Origin: Candidatus Saccharimonadota bacterium
GTDB lineage: Bacteria; Patescibacteriota; Saccharimonadia; Saccharimonadales; Saccharimonadaceae
Assembly: GCA_905372305.1 (NCBI GenBank)
Contig: CAJPOP010000001.1
Coordinates: forward strand, 248,001-312,000
Length of the DNA: 64,000 nt
Direction of reading: 5' to 3'
Numbering within the stretch: position 1 is the first letter of the stretch; the number at the start of each line of letters is the position of its first letter. The position numbers and the translations under genes are program-made. The notes beneath the pieces were generated by a model that saw only the letters and a program-made list of their open reading frames with translations, did not search any database and was not told the origin of the DNA. This document shows positions 33,937-41,820 of the stretch, in pieces.

Positions 33937-35435
33937 TGAGTGTATATGATGAATATGAAATGACTATCGGCATCGAGTGCCACGTCCAGCTGGCGACCAA
34001 AACCAAGCTGTTTAGTCCGGCTGATAACGACGCTCGCGACGCTGAGCCGAATAGTAAAACGCACGAAATTGACTTTGGCCTACCCGGGATGCTGCCGGTG
34101 CTCAACAAGCATGCCGTCGAGCTGGCGGTGCGTGCTGGTAAGGCTCTGAACGCGCCGATTGCTCGCGTTAGCCGGTTTGATCGCAAACATTATTTCTATC
34201 CTGATCTGCCAAAGGGTTATCAGACGTCGCAGATGTACCAGCCAATCATCTTGGCTGGCTATGTCGACGCGCCGCTAGAGGATGGTTCGCTCAAACGGGT
34301 GCGGATTCATCATGCGCACATGGAAGAGGACGCTGGCAAGTTGACGCATCACGATGGCTACAGTCTGGTTGACCTCAACCGCGCTGGTACGCCGTTGATT
34401 GAAATCGTCTCTGAGCCAGACATGCATTCTGCCGCGGAGGCTAAGGCGTACGCTTCGGAGCTGCACAAATTGATGGTCTATGCGGGCGTGACGCACGGCG
34501 ATTTGTATCACGGCAACATGCGTTTTGACGTCAATATCTCGGTGGCTAAGAAAGGCGCGACCGAGCTCGGTAAGCGTGCAGAAGTCAAGAATCTCAACTC
34601 GTTCCGCAGCGTCGAGCGTGCCGCTGAATACGAGTTCAAGCGCCAAGTTGATCTATTGGAGCGCGGTGAACAGGTAGTTCAGGAAACTCGCGGTTGGAGT
34701 GACGACCAGCAGATTACCACTTCGCAGCGCTCGAAAGAAGACGCTCAGGACTATCGCTACATGCCTGATGCTGACATTCCGCCAGTGGTGCTGAGTGATG
34801 AGGAAATTGCTCGAATCCAAGCTGAAGTGCCGGCGTTGCCGAACGAATACCGAGAACGCTGGGTGGATTTGAAACTAGATCATTCGGTAATTGATACGGT
34901 GCTAGCTCATCAGGAAGCTGCTAAAACTTTGGATGCCATTTACTCTCTGACTGATAGCAACGAGCAGTCAGTACTGGAGGATTTGAATGTTGATCGCCAG
35001 ACTTACGACCGGCTAGCTAAACGAAGTTTTAACTTATTTGCTTCCACGCCAGACGAACAATTAGACTATCAAAAAGTCGAGTCTGGATTAGTCGGTCCGC
35101 GCCGCTTGGCGCACTTGGCTCTGCTGGCTGAAAAAGGGACGATTAGTTCGAACAGTGCCAAGGAAATCTTTCTCGATTTATTCAATGAAAAGTACGCTGG
35201 CGTTATGCCGGAGGATATAGCCAAGGAGAAAAACTTACTGCAGGTGTCTGACGAAGGCACCATCGCTGCCATCGTTGATGAAGTGTTGAATGATCCGGCC
35301 TCGGCGGCTTCCATTGCCGACATTAAAGCCGGTAAGGATAAAGCCATCGGCTATCTAGTCGGCCAAGTCATGAAGCGTTCCAAAGGGCAGGCCAATCCGA
35401 GCTTGGCTCAGAAATTAATCCGCGAAAAATTATAA
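33933..35435 (+). CDS. gatB: Asp-tRNA(Asn)/Glu-tRNA(Gln) amidotransferase subunit B
   Basis: Binds misacylated tRNA and performs the kinase/amidation step. 500 aa. Signatures: YEMTIGIECHVQL at the start, FGLPGMLPVLN, the FDRKHYFYPDLPKGYQTSQ kinase-site block, HMEEDAGK, VDLNRAGTPLIEIVSEPD, and the tRNA-binding YqeY-like C-terminal domain ending NPSLAQKLIREKL. ATG at 33933 overlaps the previous stop (ATGA); a second ATG follows at 33936. Confidence 0.95.
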   Translation: MMSVYDEYEMTIGIECHVQLATKTKLFSPADNDARDAEPNSKTHEIDFGLPGMLPVLNKHAVELAVRAGKALNAPIARVSRFDRKHYFYPDLPKGYQTSQMYQPIILAGYVDAPLEDGSLKRVRIHHAHMEEDAGKLTHHDGYSLVDLNRAGTPLIEIVSEPDMHSAAEAKAYASELHKLMVYAGVTHGDLYHGNMRFDVNISVAKKGATELGKRAEVKNLNSFRSVERAAEYEFKRQVDLLERGEQVVQETRGWSDDQQITTSQRSKEDAQDYRYMPDADIPPVVLSDEEIARIQAEVPALPNEYRERWVDLKLDHSVIDTVLAHQEAAKTLDAIYSLTDSNEQSVLEDLNVDRQTYDRLAKRSFNLFASTPDEQLDYQKVESGLVGPRRLAHLALLAEKGTISSNSAKEIFLDLFNEKYAGVMPEDIAKEKNLLQVSDEGTIAAIVDEVLNDPASAASIADIKAGKDKAIGYLVGQVMKRSKGQANPSLAQKLIREKL

Positions 35436-35478
35436 AGTTCGACACTTCAGAAATGGTATAGAGAAGGAGTTTAATATA

Positions 35479-36372
35479 ATGAAAAAACCAACCAAAGCTA
35501 TCATCGCCGCCGCTGGTTTTGGTACGCGTTTCCTGCCGCAGACCAAAGCCATGCCCAAAGAAATGCTGCCGCTAATCGACAAGCCGATTATCCAGTATGT
35601 CGTTGAGGAGTTGGTGGAGGCTGGGATTAAGGATATCATTATCATCGGTAGCGCCAACAAGCGGGCGATTGAGGACCATTTTGATACGCCAAACGAAGAG
35701 CTACTCGCCAATCTGCGTGCTGGCGGCGCCAAAAAGCAACCGCTAATTGACATCGTTCAGCGTCTGTCCGAGATGGCTAACTTCGTCTACATTCGCCAGA
35801 AAGGTCCGTATGGCAATGCGACGCCGCTGGCTTGCGCCTCGCATTTAATTCGCCACGATGAGCCAGTGATTTATACCTTTGCGGACGATTTTATTGCCGC
35901 TAGCCCGAGCCGTTTCCGGCAAATGATTGAGGCATCGCAGCAGCTCGACGGGGCAATTCTGTCCTGTAAGAAAATTACCGACGATTCGGAATTTGATCGT
36001 TACGGTGTCATCAATGGCCAGCAAATCAAAGACGGCGTCATCAAAATGACCAATATCGTCGAAAAACCTGGTAAAACCAATGCGCCGTCTGATCTGGCGA
36101 GCGTCAGCAGCTATTTGCTGCCAGGCGAGATTTTTGGCTATTTGGAGAAGGCTAAGGAAAAATTCGATAGCCATGGCGAATTCACCATCCAGCCGATTAT
36201 GCAGGAGATGATTGACGACGGGTTTGATTTTTACGGCGTGGAAATTACCAACGGTACGTATTATGATACCGGCGATAAATTGGAATATTTGAAGACGGTG
36301 ATTGACTTTGGTCTGCGCGACCCGAATTTCGGCGAGGATTTGCGCGCTCATCTGACAAGTCGCTTGAAATAG
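35479..36372 (+). CDS. galU: UTP-glucose-1-phosphate uridylyltransferase
   Basis: Makes UDP-glucose for surface glycans. 297 aa, as in GalU. N-terminal nucleotidyltransferase signature AIIAAAGFGTRFLPQTKAMPKEMLP (G-loop and conserved Lys), IQYVVEELVEAGIKDIIII, FADDFI metal-site Asp pair, VEKPGKTNAPSDLAS and GTYYDTGDKLEYL. AAGGAG lies 9 bases upstream of the ATG. Stands alone between gatB and two small membrane genes. Confidence 0.93.
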   Translation: MKKPTKAIIAAAGFGTRFLPQTKAMPKEMLPLIDKPIIQYVVEELVEAGIKDIIIIGSANKRAIEDHFDTPNEELLANLRAGGAKKQPLIDIVQRLSEMANFVYIRQKGPYGNATPLACASHLIRHDEPVIYTFADDFIAASPSRFRQMIEASQQLDGAILSCKKITDDSEFDRYGVINGQQIKDGVIKMTNIVEKPGKTNAPSDLASVSSYLLPGEIFGYLEKAKEKFDSHGEFTIQPIMQEMIDDGFDFYGVEITNGTYYDTGDKLEYLKTVIDFGLRDPNFGEDLRAHLTSRLK

Positions 36373-36387
36373 TGTATAGTAAAAAGC

Positions 36388-36675
36388 ATGAATGGTTTGT
36401 TGATAGTACTAGTAGCGTTGATGGCGATATTTGTCGTCATGCTGATCGTCATGACAATTTCCATTATTAAGCTGACGCGGCAGATTCATCAAACCCAGCA
36501 AAAAGTAGAGGCGATAACCCAGCGAATTTCTGGATTTAGCGGAATTATTAGTGCTGTTTCAATTGGCGCAGAACTAGCGAAAAAATTGACTTCAAATCAT
36601 GGATTTTTAGCGAAGTATTTTACTAAAAAGAAAGCGGGAAATGGCAGAAAAACCAACCAAAAAACGACCAAATAA
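36388..36675 (+). CDS. Small membrane protein, 95 aa
   Basis: Not recognised. One N-terminal membrane helix (about 3-28), then an amphipathic coiled-coil-like segment (LTRQIHQTQQKVEAITQRI) and a basic tail (TKKKAGNGRKTNQKTTK). It overlaps the next gene by 35 bases in another frame and is probably co-transcribed with it. The layout resembles small DUF948-type proteins, but this is weak. Confidence 0.55.
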   Translation: MNGLLIVLVALMAIFVVMLIVMTISIIKLTRQIHQTQQKVEAITQRISGFSGIISAVSIGAELAKKLTSNHGFLAKYFTKKKAGNGRKTNQKTTK

Positions 36676-36940
36676 ATTAGCGCGGAAAATTGTTCGCGAC
36701 AATGAAAACGGCGCGCGGCAGGCGATTTTAGAAGATTTGTTTTTTGATTTTCATCGTTCTCGCCGTCAAGTCTATTGGATGAATTTTATTCGCGGTATCT
36801 TCTTTGGTATCGGCAGTGCGCTGGGAGCGACGCTGTTGATTACTTTGCTGGCTTGGCTGTTAGGCCAGTTCGCTGATATTTTCCCGCCGCTGGCTGATTT
36901 TATCAACCACCTAATAGAGACGATGCGGCACCGTCAATAA
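36641..36940 (+). CDS. DUF5665-like membrane protein, 99 aa
   Basis: A basic N-terminus, then NFIRGIFFGIGSALGATLLITLLAWLL, the characteristic membrane hairpin of DUF5665 proteins of unknown role, often found near replication or repair genes in CPR and Firmicutes. Its start codon lies inside the end of the preceding gene; dnaE follows 20 bases later from its own promoter. Confidence 0.65.
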   Translation: MAEKPTKKRPNKLARKIVRDNENGARQAILEDLFFDFHRSRRQVYWMNFIRGIFFGIGSALGATLLITLLAWLLGQFADIFPPLADFINHLIETMRHRQ

Positions 36941-36945
36941 CATGC

Positions 36946-36951
36946 TATAAT
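36946..36951 (+). promoter_or_regulatory. Extended -10 promoter of dnaE
   Basis: TATAAT preceded by TG (TGCTATAAT), 8 bases before the dnaE ATG at 36960. Confidence 0.65.
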
Positions 36952-36959
36952 TATTAGCA

Positions 36960-39900
36960 ATGACTGGGGGAAATAGCGGACAATCTTCGCCGGCGGCTTT
37001 GAAGCCGTCAGATTTCGTGCACCTGCACAATCATACCTTTCATTCGGTGCTAGACGGCTTGACCAAAATCAATGATTTGGTTGACAAGGTCAAGGAGTTC
37101 GGTATGGAAGCGGCGGCAGTAACCGACCACGGCACGATGAGCGGTATCCTTGACTATTATAAAACTGCCAAAAAGGCTGGTATCAAGCCGATTCTCGGTA
37201 TCGAGACTTACGTAGCGGCGCGCTCGCGCTTTGATCGCGACCCAGCCAAGGACAAGCAGCGCTTTCACTTGACGGTGCTGGCGATGAATAATACTGGCTT
37301 TCATAATCTGATGAAGCTATCGACGCAGGCTAATCTGGAGGGAATGTATTACAAACCGCGGATTGACCACGACTTGCTGGAGGAGTTGAACGAAGGTTTA
37401 ATTGTGATGAGCGGCTGTGCTAGCGGTGAAATTGGCGTAGCTCTCAAAGAAGACGATTACGATCGCGCCCGCGATATCGCCAAATGGTATAAATCGATTC
37501 TGGGCGACCGCTATTATCTGGAGTTACAAGATCACGGCCATCCAAAATCAAATACGCACTGGGATGTCCAGGCAAAAATCAACGAGGGTTTGATTAAGTT
37601 ATCGAAGGAGCTGGACATCGAGATGGTGGTGACTTGCGACGGGCACTACTTGACACATGATCACCAAGACGCGCACGAAATTTTACTATGTGTCGGCACC
37701 GGTTCGTACTTGAGCGATGAAAAGCGGATGAGTTTGAAGGATTTTGAGCTGCATTTGACCGACCCGCGCGATATCATTGATCACTGGGGCGAGGAGTATC
37801 CCGAGGTAATTCGTAACACTAAAAAGGTGGCTGACCGCTGTAATGTTGAAATTGAGTTGGGCCGCATTCTTATTCCTAAATATCCGCTTCCTGAGGGCGA
37901 AAACGAGCACTCGTATCTGCTGAGATTGACTTATCAAGGCCTATTGCAGCGTTATAATGGTGCTTCAAAAGAGGAAGCTGAGAAGCTAGATCCTGACGAT
38001 ATCATCCCGCAATTATCCGACGAAGTTCGCCAGCGCGCCGAGATGGAGCTGGGCGTGATGGGCAATATGGGCTATGAGGGTTATTTCTTGATCGTTCAGG
38101 ATTTTATTAACTGGGGTAAATCTAAAGGAATTGTTTTTGGCCCGGGCCGGGGTAGCGCCGCCGGATCAATTATTGCCTACGCGCTGAACATTACTGACCT
38201 TGACCCGCTGAAGTACGGTCTGCTGTTTGAGCGTTTCCTTAATCCAGATCGTATTTCCATGCCGGATATCGACGTTGATATCCAAGATACCCGCCGCGAC
38301 GAAGTGATTGAATATTGCGCTAAAAAATACGGCGAAGACCACGTAAGCAACATCGCTACCTTCGGCAAGATGTTCGGCCGCATGGCGGTGCGCGATGTCG
38401 CCAGGGTGCTGGAGGTGCCGTACGCCGAGAGCGACCGCTTGGCTAAGTTGGTGCCGCCGCCAAATCAGGGCCGGCATATCCCGCTGTCGGTTAGCGTCAA
38501 AGAGGACGCCGATCTGCGTAAGGAGTACGAGAATAATCCTACCGCCAAAGAAGTGCTGGATTACGCCATCCAGCTTGAAGGAACGATTCGCAGCCACGGC
38601 GTTCATGCTTGCGGCGTGGTGATTGCACCGGACACGCTGGTTAATTATATTCCGCTAGAAATGGCGCAAAAAGGCGTGGTAGCGACGCAATTCCCGATGG
38701 GCGAGGTTGAGGAGCTGGGACTACTGAAGATGGACTTTTTAGGTCTAAGCAACCTGACGATTATCAATAATGCCATGCGTATTATCAAAAAAGTTTATAA
38801 AGAAGAAATAGACCTGGCGCACTTGCCGCTTGACGACAAGCCAACATACGAGCTATTTCAGCGCGGCGACACCACCGGCGTGTTTCAGCTAGAGTCGGCG
38901 GGCATGAAACGTTACCTGCGGGCGCTCAAACCGACACATTTCGAGGATATCATCGCTATGGTGGCGCTGTACCGCCCGGGGCCGATGCAATTTATCGATA
39001 GCTTTATCCGCCGCAAGCACGGCGAAGAGCCGATTACCTACTTGCACGAGGGTATGCGCAACTCGCTGGAAAACACTTACGGAATTTTGGTTTACCAAGA
39101 GCAATTTATGCAAATTTCCAAGGAATGGTGCGGCTTTACTGGCGGTCAAGCTGATACGCTGCGTAAAGCCGTCGGTAAGAAAAAAATCGACCTAATGAAA
39201 AAAGTTAAGCCGGAGTTCGTCGAGGGCGCGGTCAAAGTTGGCGGCGCCACGCGCGAAATGGCAGAAACTTTCTGGACGCAGCTGGAGGAATTCGCTAATT
39301 ACTGTTTCAACAAGTCGCACGCCGCTTGCTACGGCTTAATCGCTTATTGGACGGCCTATCTAAAAGCGCATTATCCGGACGCTTTCATGGCGGCGCTAAT
39401 GACCAGCGATCACGACGACACGGATCGTTTGGCGATTGAAATGACTGAGTGTAAACATATGGGCATTGACGTATTAAGCCCGGACGTTAATGAGTCGTTC
39501 ATCGAGTTTGCAGTAGTGCCAAACGAGCATAAAATTCGCTTCGGCATGTCGGCGGTGAAGGGCGTCGGCGTTGGCGCAGTGGAGGAAGTGCTGCGTGCGC
39601 GCGAAGAAGGCGCGTTTTCTTCGGTGGAAGATTTTGCCAAGCGTGTCTCGACCAGTAAATTTAACCGCAAGGCTTGGGAATCGCTGATTAAATCCGGCGC
39701 CTTTGATGATATAGGCGATCGGTCGGACTTGCTATTCAATCTTGACGCGATTACTGCTTTTGCTTCCAAGCTTCAAAAAGAAGCTGCCAGCGGTCAGACG
39801 GATTTGTTTGGTATACTTGGCGGCGAAGGATCGGGTGTGCAGTCAATGCTAAACTTGCAAAAAGCGCCAGTCCAACATACGGACAAAGAGCGTCTGGCGT

Positions 39901-40703
39901 GGGAGCGGGAACTATTGGGTTTGTATATTAGCGCCCATCCGCTTGATAAGTATGAGACGTATCTAAGCGAGCAAGCCCAGTCGTTAACACAGTTAATTCC
40001 GGAATACGATAGCCGGACGATGACCGTCGGCGGAATTATCAATTCGGTGCGGACAATTGTAACCAAAAGCGGTTCAAAGATGGCTTTCGTGGGAATTGAG
40101 GATAAGTTTGGCGAAGGCGAGGTAATAGTTTTTCCAAATCTGTATGAAAAAGTTGGCGCCAAGCTGCAACAAGACGCAGTTATTCGAGTGACTGGCAAGA
40201 ATTCGGCGCGGGATCGCGACGGTAATTTAGGCGGCGAGAGCAAGCTGATTGCCGACGATATTATTATGATTACTGATGACGACGTCGATAATTACGAGTC
40301 GACCGGCCGTAAAATGGATGCGCCAAAAATCAGCGCCGCAGTAAAGAAAGAGCGGCGGGCAGCTTATAAAAATCAGCGCCGCAGTTCTGCTGGCGGATCG
40401 GACGGATTGAAGCAGGCGAGTGCGGCAGTTCAGCCGGCTGCTAAACAACCTGCGGTGTCCGTTGCTGCTGCGGAAATACCGGCAGTAAAATTATTTGTAC
40501 ATGTTAAAGATCCGAATAATCACGATGCGCTGATAAAAATGAAGTCAGTGTGCGGTGATTACGCCGGTATGACGGATGTAGTGCTGGTGCTGGGCGAAGA
40601 AAAAAAGTCAGCCATGCGCCTGCCTTTCAAGGTTGAAGCGGATGATGCGCTTATTAAGAAACTAGAGCAGCTGCTGGGTAAAGAATGCGTCAAAGTGCAG
40701 TAA
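36960..40703 (+). CDS. dnaE: DNA polymerase III subunit alpha
   Basis: Replicative DNA polymerase, 1247 aa. N-terminal PHP domain (VHLHNHTFHSVLDG, AVTDHGTMSG, MSGCASGEI, VVTCDGHYL) with most metal-site residues. Polymerase core: VFGPGRGSAAGS, catalytic Asps in SMPDIDVDIQD (about 432-440), HACGVVI, TGVFQLES, MVALYRPGPM, EQFMQISKEW. Then the fingers/beta-binding region with NKSHAACYGLIAYWTAYLKAHYP, the helix-hairpin-helix (about 865-900), and an OB fold (TVGGIINSVRTIVTKSG). A Ser/Ala-rich linker (about 1135-1165) leads to a C-terminal domain. Leaderless start. Confidence 0.97.
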   Translation: MTGGNSGQSSPAALKPSDFVHLHNHTFHSVLDGLTKINDLVDKVKEFGMEAAAVTDHGTMSGILDYYKTAKKAGIKPILGIETYVAARSRFDRDPAKDKQRFHLTVLAMNNTGFHNLMKLSTQANLEGMYYKPRIDHDLLEELNEGLIVMSGCASGEIGVALKEDDYDRARDIAKWYKSILGDRYYLELQDHGHPKSNTHWDVQAKINEGLIKLSKELDIEMVVTCDGHYLTHDHQDAHEILLCVGTGSYLSDEKRMSLKDFELHLTDPRDIIDHWGEEYPEVIRNTKKVADRCNVEIELGRILIPKYPLPEGENEHSYLLRLTYQGLLQRYNGASKEEAEKLDPDDIIPQLSDEVRQRAEMELGVMGNMGYEGYFLIVQDFINWGKSKGIVFGPGRGSAAGSIIAYALNITDLDPLKYGLLFERFLNPDRISMPDIDVDIQDTRRDEVIEYCAKKYGEDHVSNIATFGKMFGRMAVRDVARVLEVPYAESDRLAKLVPPPNQGRHIPLSVSVKEDADLRKEYENNPTAKEVLDYAIQLEGTIRSHGVHACGVVIAPDTLVNYIPLEMAQKGVVATQFPMGEVEELGLLKMDFLGLSNLTIINNAMRIIKKVYKEEIDLAHLPLDDKPTYELFQRGDTTGVFQLESAGMKRYLRALKPTHFEDIIAMVALYRPGPMQFIDSFIRRKHGEEPITYLHEGMRNSLENTYGILVYQEQFMQISKEWCGFTGGQADTLRKAVGKKKIDLMKKVKPEFVEGAVKVGGATREMAETFWTQLEEFANYCFNKSHAACYGLIAYWTAYLKAHYPDAFMAALMTSDHDDTDRLAIEMTECKHMGIDVLSPDVNESFIEFAVVPNEHKIRFGMSAVKGVGVGAVEEVLRAREEGAFSSVEDFAKRVSTSKFNRKAWESLIKSGAFDDIGDRSDLLFNLDAITAFASKLQKEAASGQTDLFGILGGEGSGVQSMLNLQKAPVQHTDKERLAWERELLGLYISAHPLDKYETYLSEQAQSLTQLIPEYDSRTMTVGGIINSVRTIVTKSGSKMAFVGIEDKFGEGEVIVFPNLYEKVGAKLQQDAVIRVTGKNSARDRDGNLGGESKLIADDIIMITDDDVDNYESTGRKMDAPKISAAVKKERRAAYKNQRRSSAGGSDGLKQASAAVQPAAKQPAVSVAAAEIPAVKLFVHVKDPNNHDALIKMKSVCGDYAGMTDVVLVLGEEKKSAMRLPFKVEADDALIKKLEQLLGKECVKVQ

Positions 40704-40732
40704 GTAGAGACTATTGATTTCCAAAGAAAATA

Positions 40733-40837
40733 GCCCACCGAACTGGCTCAAACCGGAATTGGGTGTATTTCAACCCAGGAAACGCGGTATGCGTCTCGAC
40801 CAGGTTGAGCCAATTCGGCAAGCTACTTTCGGTGGGC
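40733..40837 (-). ncRNA. Nested inverted repeats: structured 3' region or giant terminator of the 63-aa unit
   Basis: The outer pair is 10 bp perfect (40733-40742 with 40828-40837). A second is 8 bp perfect (40744-40751 with 40805-40812). Inside are two small hairpins (40760-40764/40773-40777 and 40082-type ACGC/GCGT at 40782-40785/40791-40794). On the minus strand it starts 4 bases after the 63-aa stop codon and is followed by CTATTTTCTTT, so it would fold as a multi-branched 3' end. No known RNA family recognised. Confidence 0.55.
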
Positions 40838-40841
40838 GCCC

Positions 40842-41033
40842 TTAGCCCTTTCTGGGCATACCATCCTCCTTTCGGGCGATGAAGAACTTCTCACGCTTGG
40901 TGTGATCTCTGTCGAACATGGTCCAATGGAAGATACCAATATAGTACCTTCCAGTCTCAAAGAGACACAGACCGCGGGTATACGATGCAATTCCGTCAAA
41001 GGTCAAGGGGTGAGTGTATTCGATGTAGTACAT
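40842..41033 (-). CDS. 63-aa protein of unknown family with strong expression signals
   Basis: Not recognised. It is aromatic-rich (MYYIEYTHP, GRYYIGIFHWTMFD) with a basic C-terminal third (HTKREKFFIARKE), no membrane helix, one Cys. The AGAAAGGAGA Shine-Dalgarno is the strongest of this part of the window, and a TTGACA-17-TATATA promoter lies ~85 bases upstream. Codons are mostly C-ending (TAC, ATC, CAC, ACC, TTC), unlike neighbours rich in T- or G-ending codons, pointing to very high expression or foreign origin. Flanked by structured RNA on both sides. Confidence 0.6.
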   Translation of the reverse strand: MYYIEYTHPLTFDGIASYTRGLCLFETGRYYIGIFHWTMFDRDHTKREKFFIARKEDGMPRKG

Positions 41034-41061
41034 ACTTCTCTCCTTTCTAGAAGAGAGGCTC

Positions 41062-41107
41062 GCTCAAAGCTAAAGGGCAACTTTTGCCCTAAGACTGTAG
41101 CTTGAGC
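41062..41107 (-). promoter_or_regulatory. Structured 5' leader hairpin of the 63-aa gene
   Basis: A stem GCTCAA+GCTA (41062-41072) pairs with 41098-41107 around one bulged A and encloses a perfect 7-bp hairpin (41074-41080 with 41084-41090). It forms the first bases of the predicted transcript. Between it and the start, CTCTC (41038-41042) can pair with GAGAG (41053-41057), covering part of the Shine-Dalgarno. Confidence 0.55.
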
Positions 41108-41116
41108 AGAAGCTGA

Positions 41117-41145
41117 TATATATCATACTGGAACAGAAATGTCAA
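41117..41145 (-). promoter_or_regulatory. Strong promoter of the 63-aa unit, overlapped by a palindrome
   Basis: TTGACA at 41145-41140, a 17-base spacer and TATATA at 41122-41117 with a TG extension. A perfect 9-bp inverted repeat with 4-base loop (41145-41153 with 41158-41166) touches the -35 box and could be an operator. Confidence 0.7.
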
Positions 41146-41192
41146 CACATTTTTCAGAAAATGTGTCATAATATACATCGTCACCTCTGTTG

Positions 41193-41210
41193 TTATTTTT
41201 TATAAAAATA
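41193..41210 (-). terminator. A/T-rich hairpin after the SpoU-type methyltransferase
   Basis: About 8 bp of A/T pairing (TTATTTTT with AAAAATAA) a few bases past the methyltransferase stop at 41214, with runs of T on either strand; a weak terminator candidate. Confidence 0.35.
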
Positions 41211-41213
41211 ATG

Positions 41214-41768
41214 CTATTTTCTGATCATCAGTCCGTACAGCGCAATTCCCGCTGCTACCGACACATTGAAAGATTCTTTTTGTCCGAACATGGGGATTTC
41301 CACGATATGCTGGCATTGTTCTAAAAGCTCAGGCGTAATGCCGTGAACTTCCTCGCCCAGCAGCAGCGCGAACTTTTCTGGCGGGCGAAAATCTGGCAGC
41401 ATGGTGCTATCAGACAATTGTTCCAGGGCGACAATCGGCAAGCTCTCGTTTTGTTCGTTATCGTCCAGCCAGTCATTGATATCTTCATAAAATGCAAACG
41501 ATACCAAGCTTTCCGCTCCCAGCGCAGTTTTGTGAATTTGCTGGGTAATTTTCTGTCGGATATGCGGCAGGCGCGGATCATTTTGGCAGGCTTCGCCTTC
41601 TATGTATGCGCAACTCGGCGCCTCGCGGCTTAAGCTCAAGTCTGGATATGGCGTATAGCCGCTAAGAATAATCTTCTTCACACCAAATCCTTCGGCAGTG
41701 CGGAAAATCGCCCCGACATTATGGGTTGATCGGATATTATGCAGCAGCAGCGTTATCTCCGGTTTCAT
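41214..41768 (-). CDS. TrmH/SpoU-family RNA 2'-O-methyltransferase
   Basis: 184 aa knotted SPOUT enzyme that methylates ribose in tRNA or rRNA using S-adenosylmethionine. Motif 1 NIRSTHNVGAIFRTAEGFGV (with the catalytic Arg and Asn), motif 2 FALLLGEEVHGITPELL, motif 3 IPMFGQKESFNVSVAAGIALY. No extra RNA-binding N-terminal domain, so it is close to the TrmL/TrmH-like short forms. Start is ATG 41768: TATAAT (TGCTATAAT) lies 6 bases upstream, and the longer reading would contain it. Divergent from pilB with a shared ~50-base promoter region. Confidence 0.87.
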   Translation of the reverse strand: MKPEITLLLHNIRSTHNVGAIFRTAEGFGVKKIILSGYTPYPDLSLSREAPSCAYIEGEACQNDPRLPHIRQKITQQIHKTALGAESLVSFAFYEDINDWLDDNEQNESLPIVALEQLSDSTMLPDFRPPEKFALLLGEEVHGITPELLEQCQHIVEIPMFGQKESFNVSVAAGIALYGLMIRK

Positions 41769-41807
41769 GCTCTCATTATAGCATTTGCCAAAACGTAAGC
41801 TTTTTGC

Positions 41808-41813
41808 TATAAT
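41808..41813 (+). promoter_or_regulatory. Extended -10 promoter of pilB
   Basis: TATAAT preceded by TG (TGCTATAAT), 7 bases before the ATG at 41821. Confidence 0.65.
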
Positions 41814-41820
41814 TTTTCTC

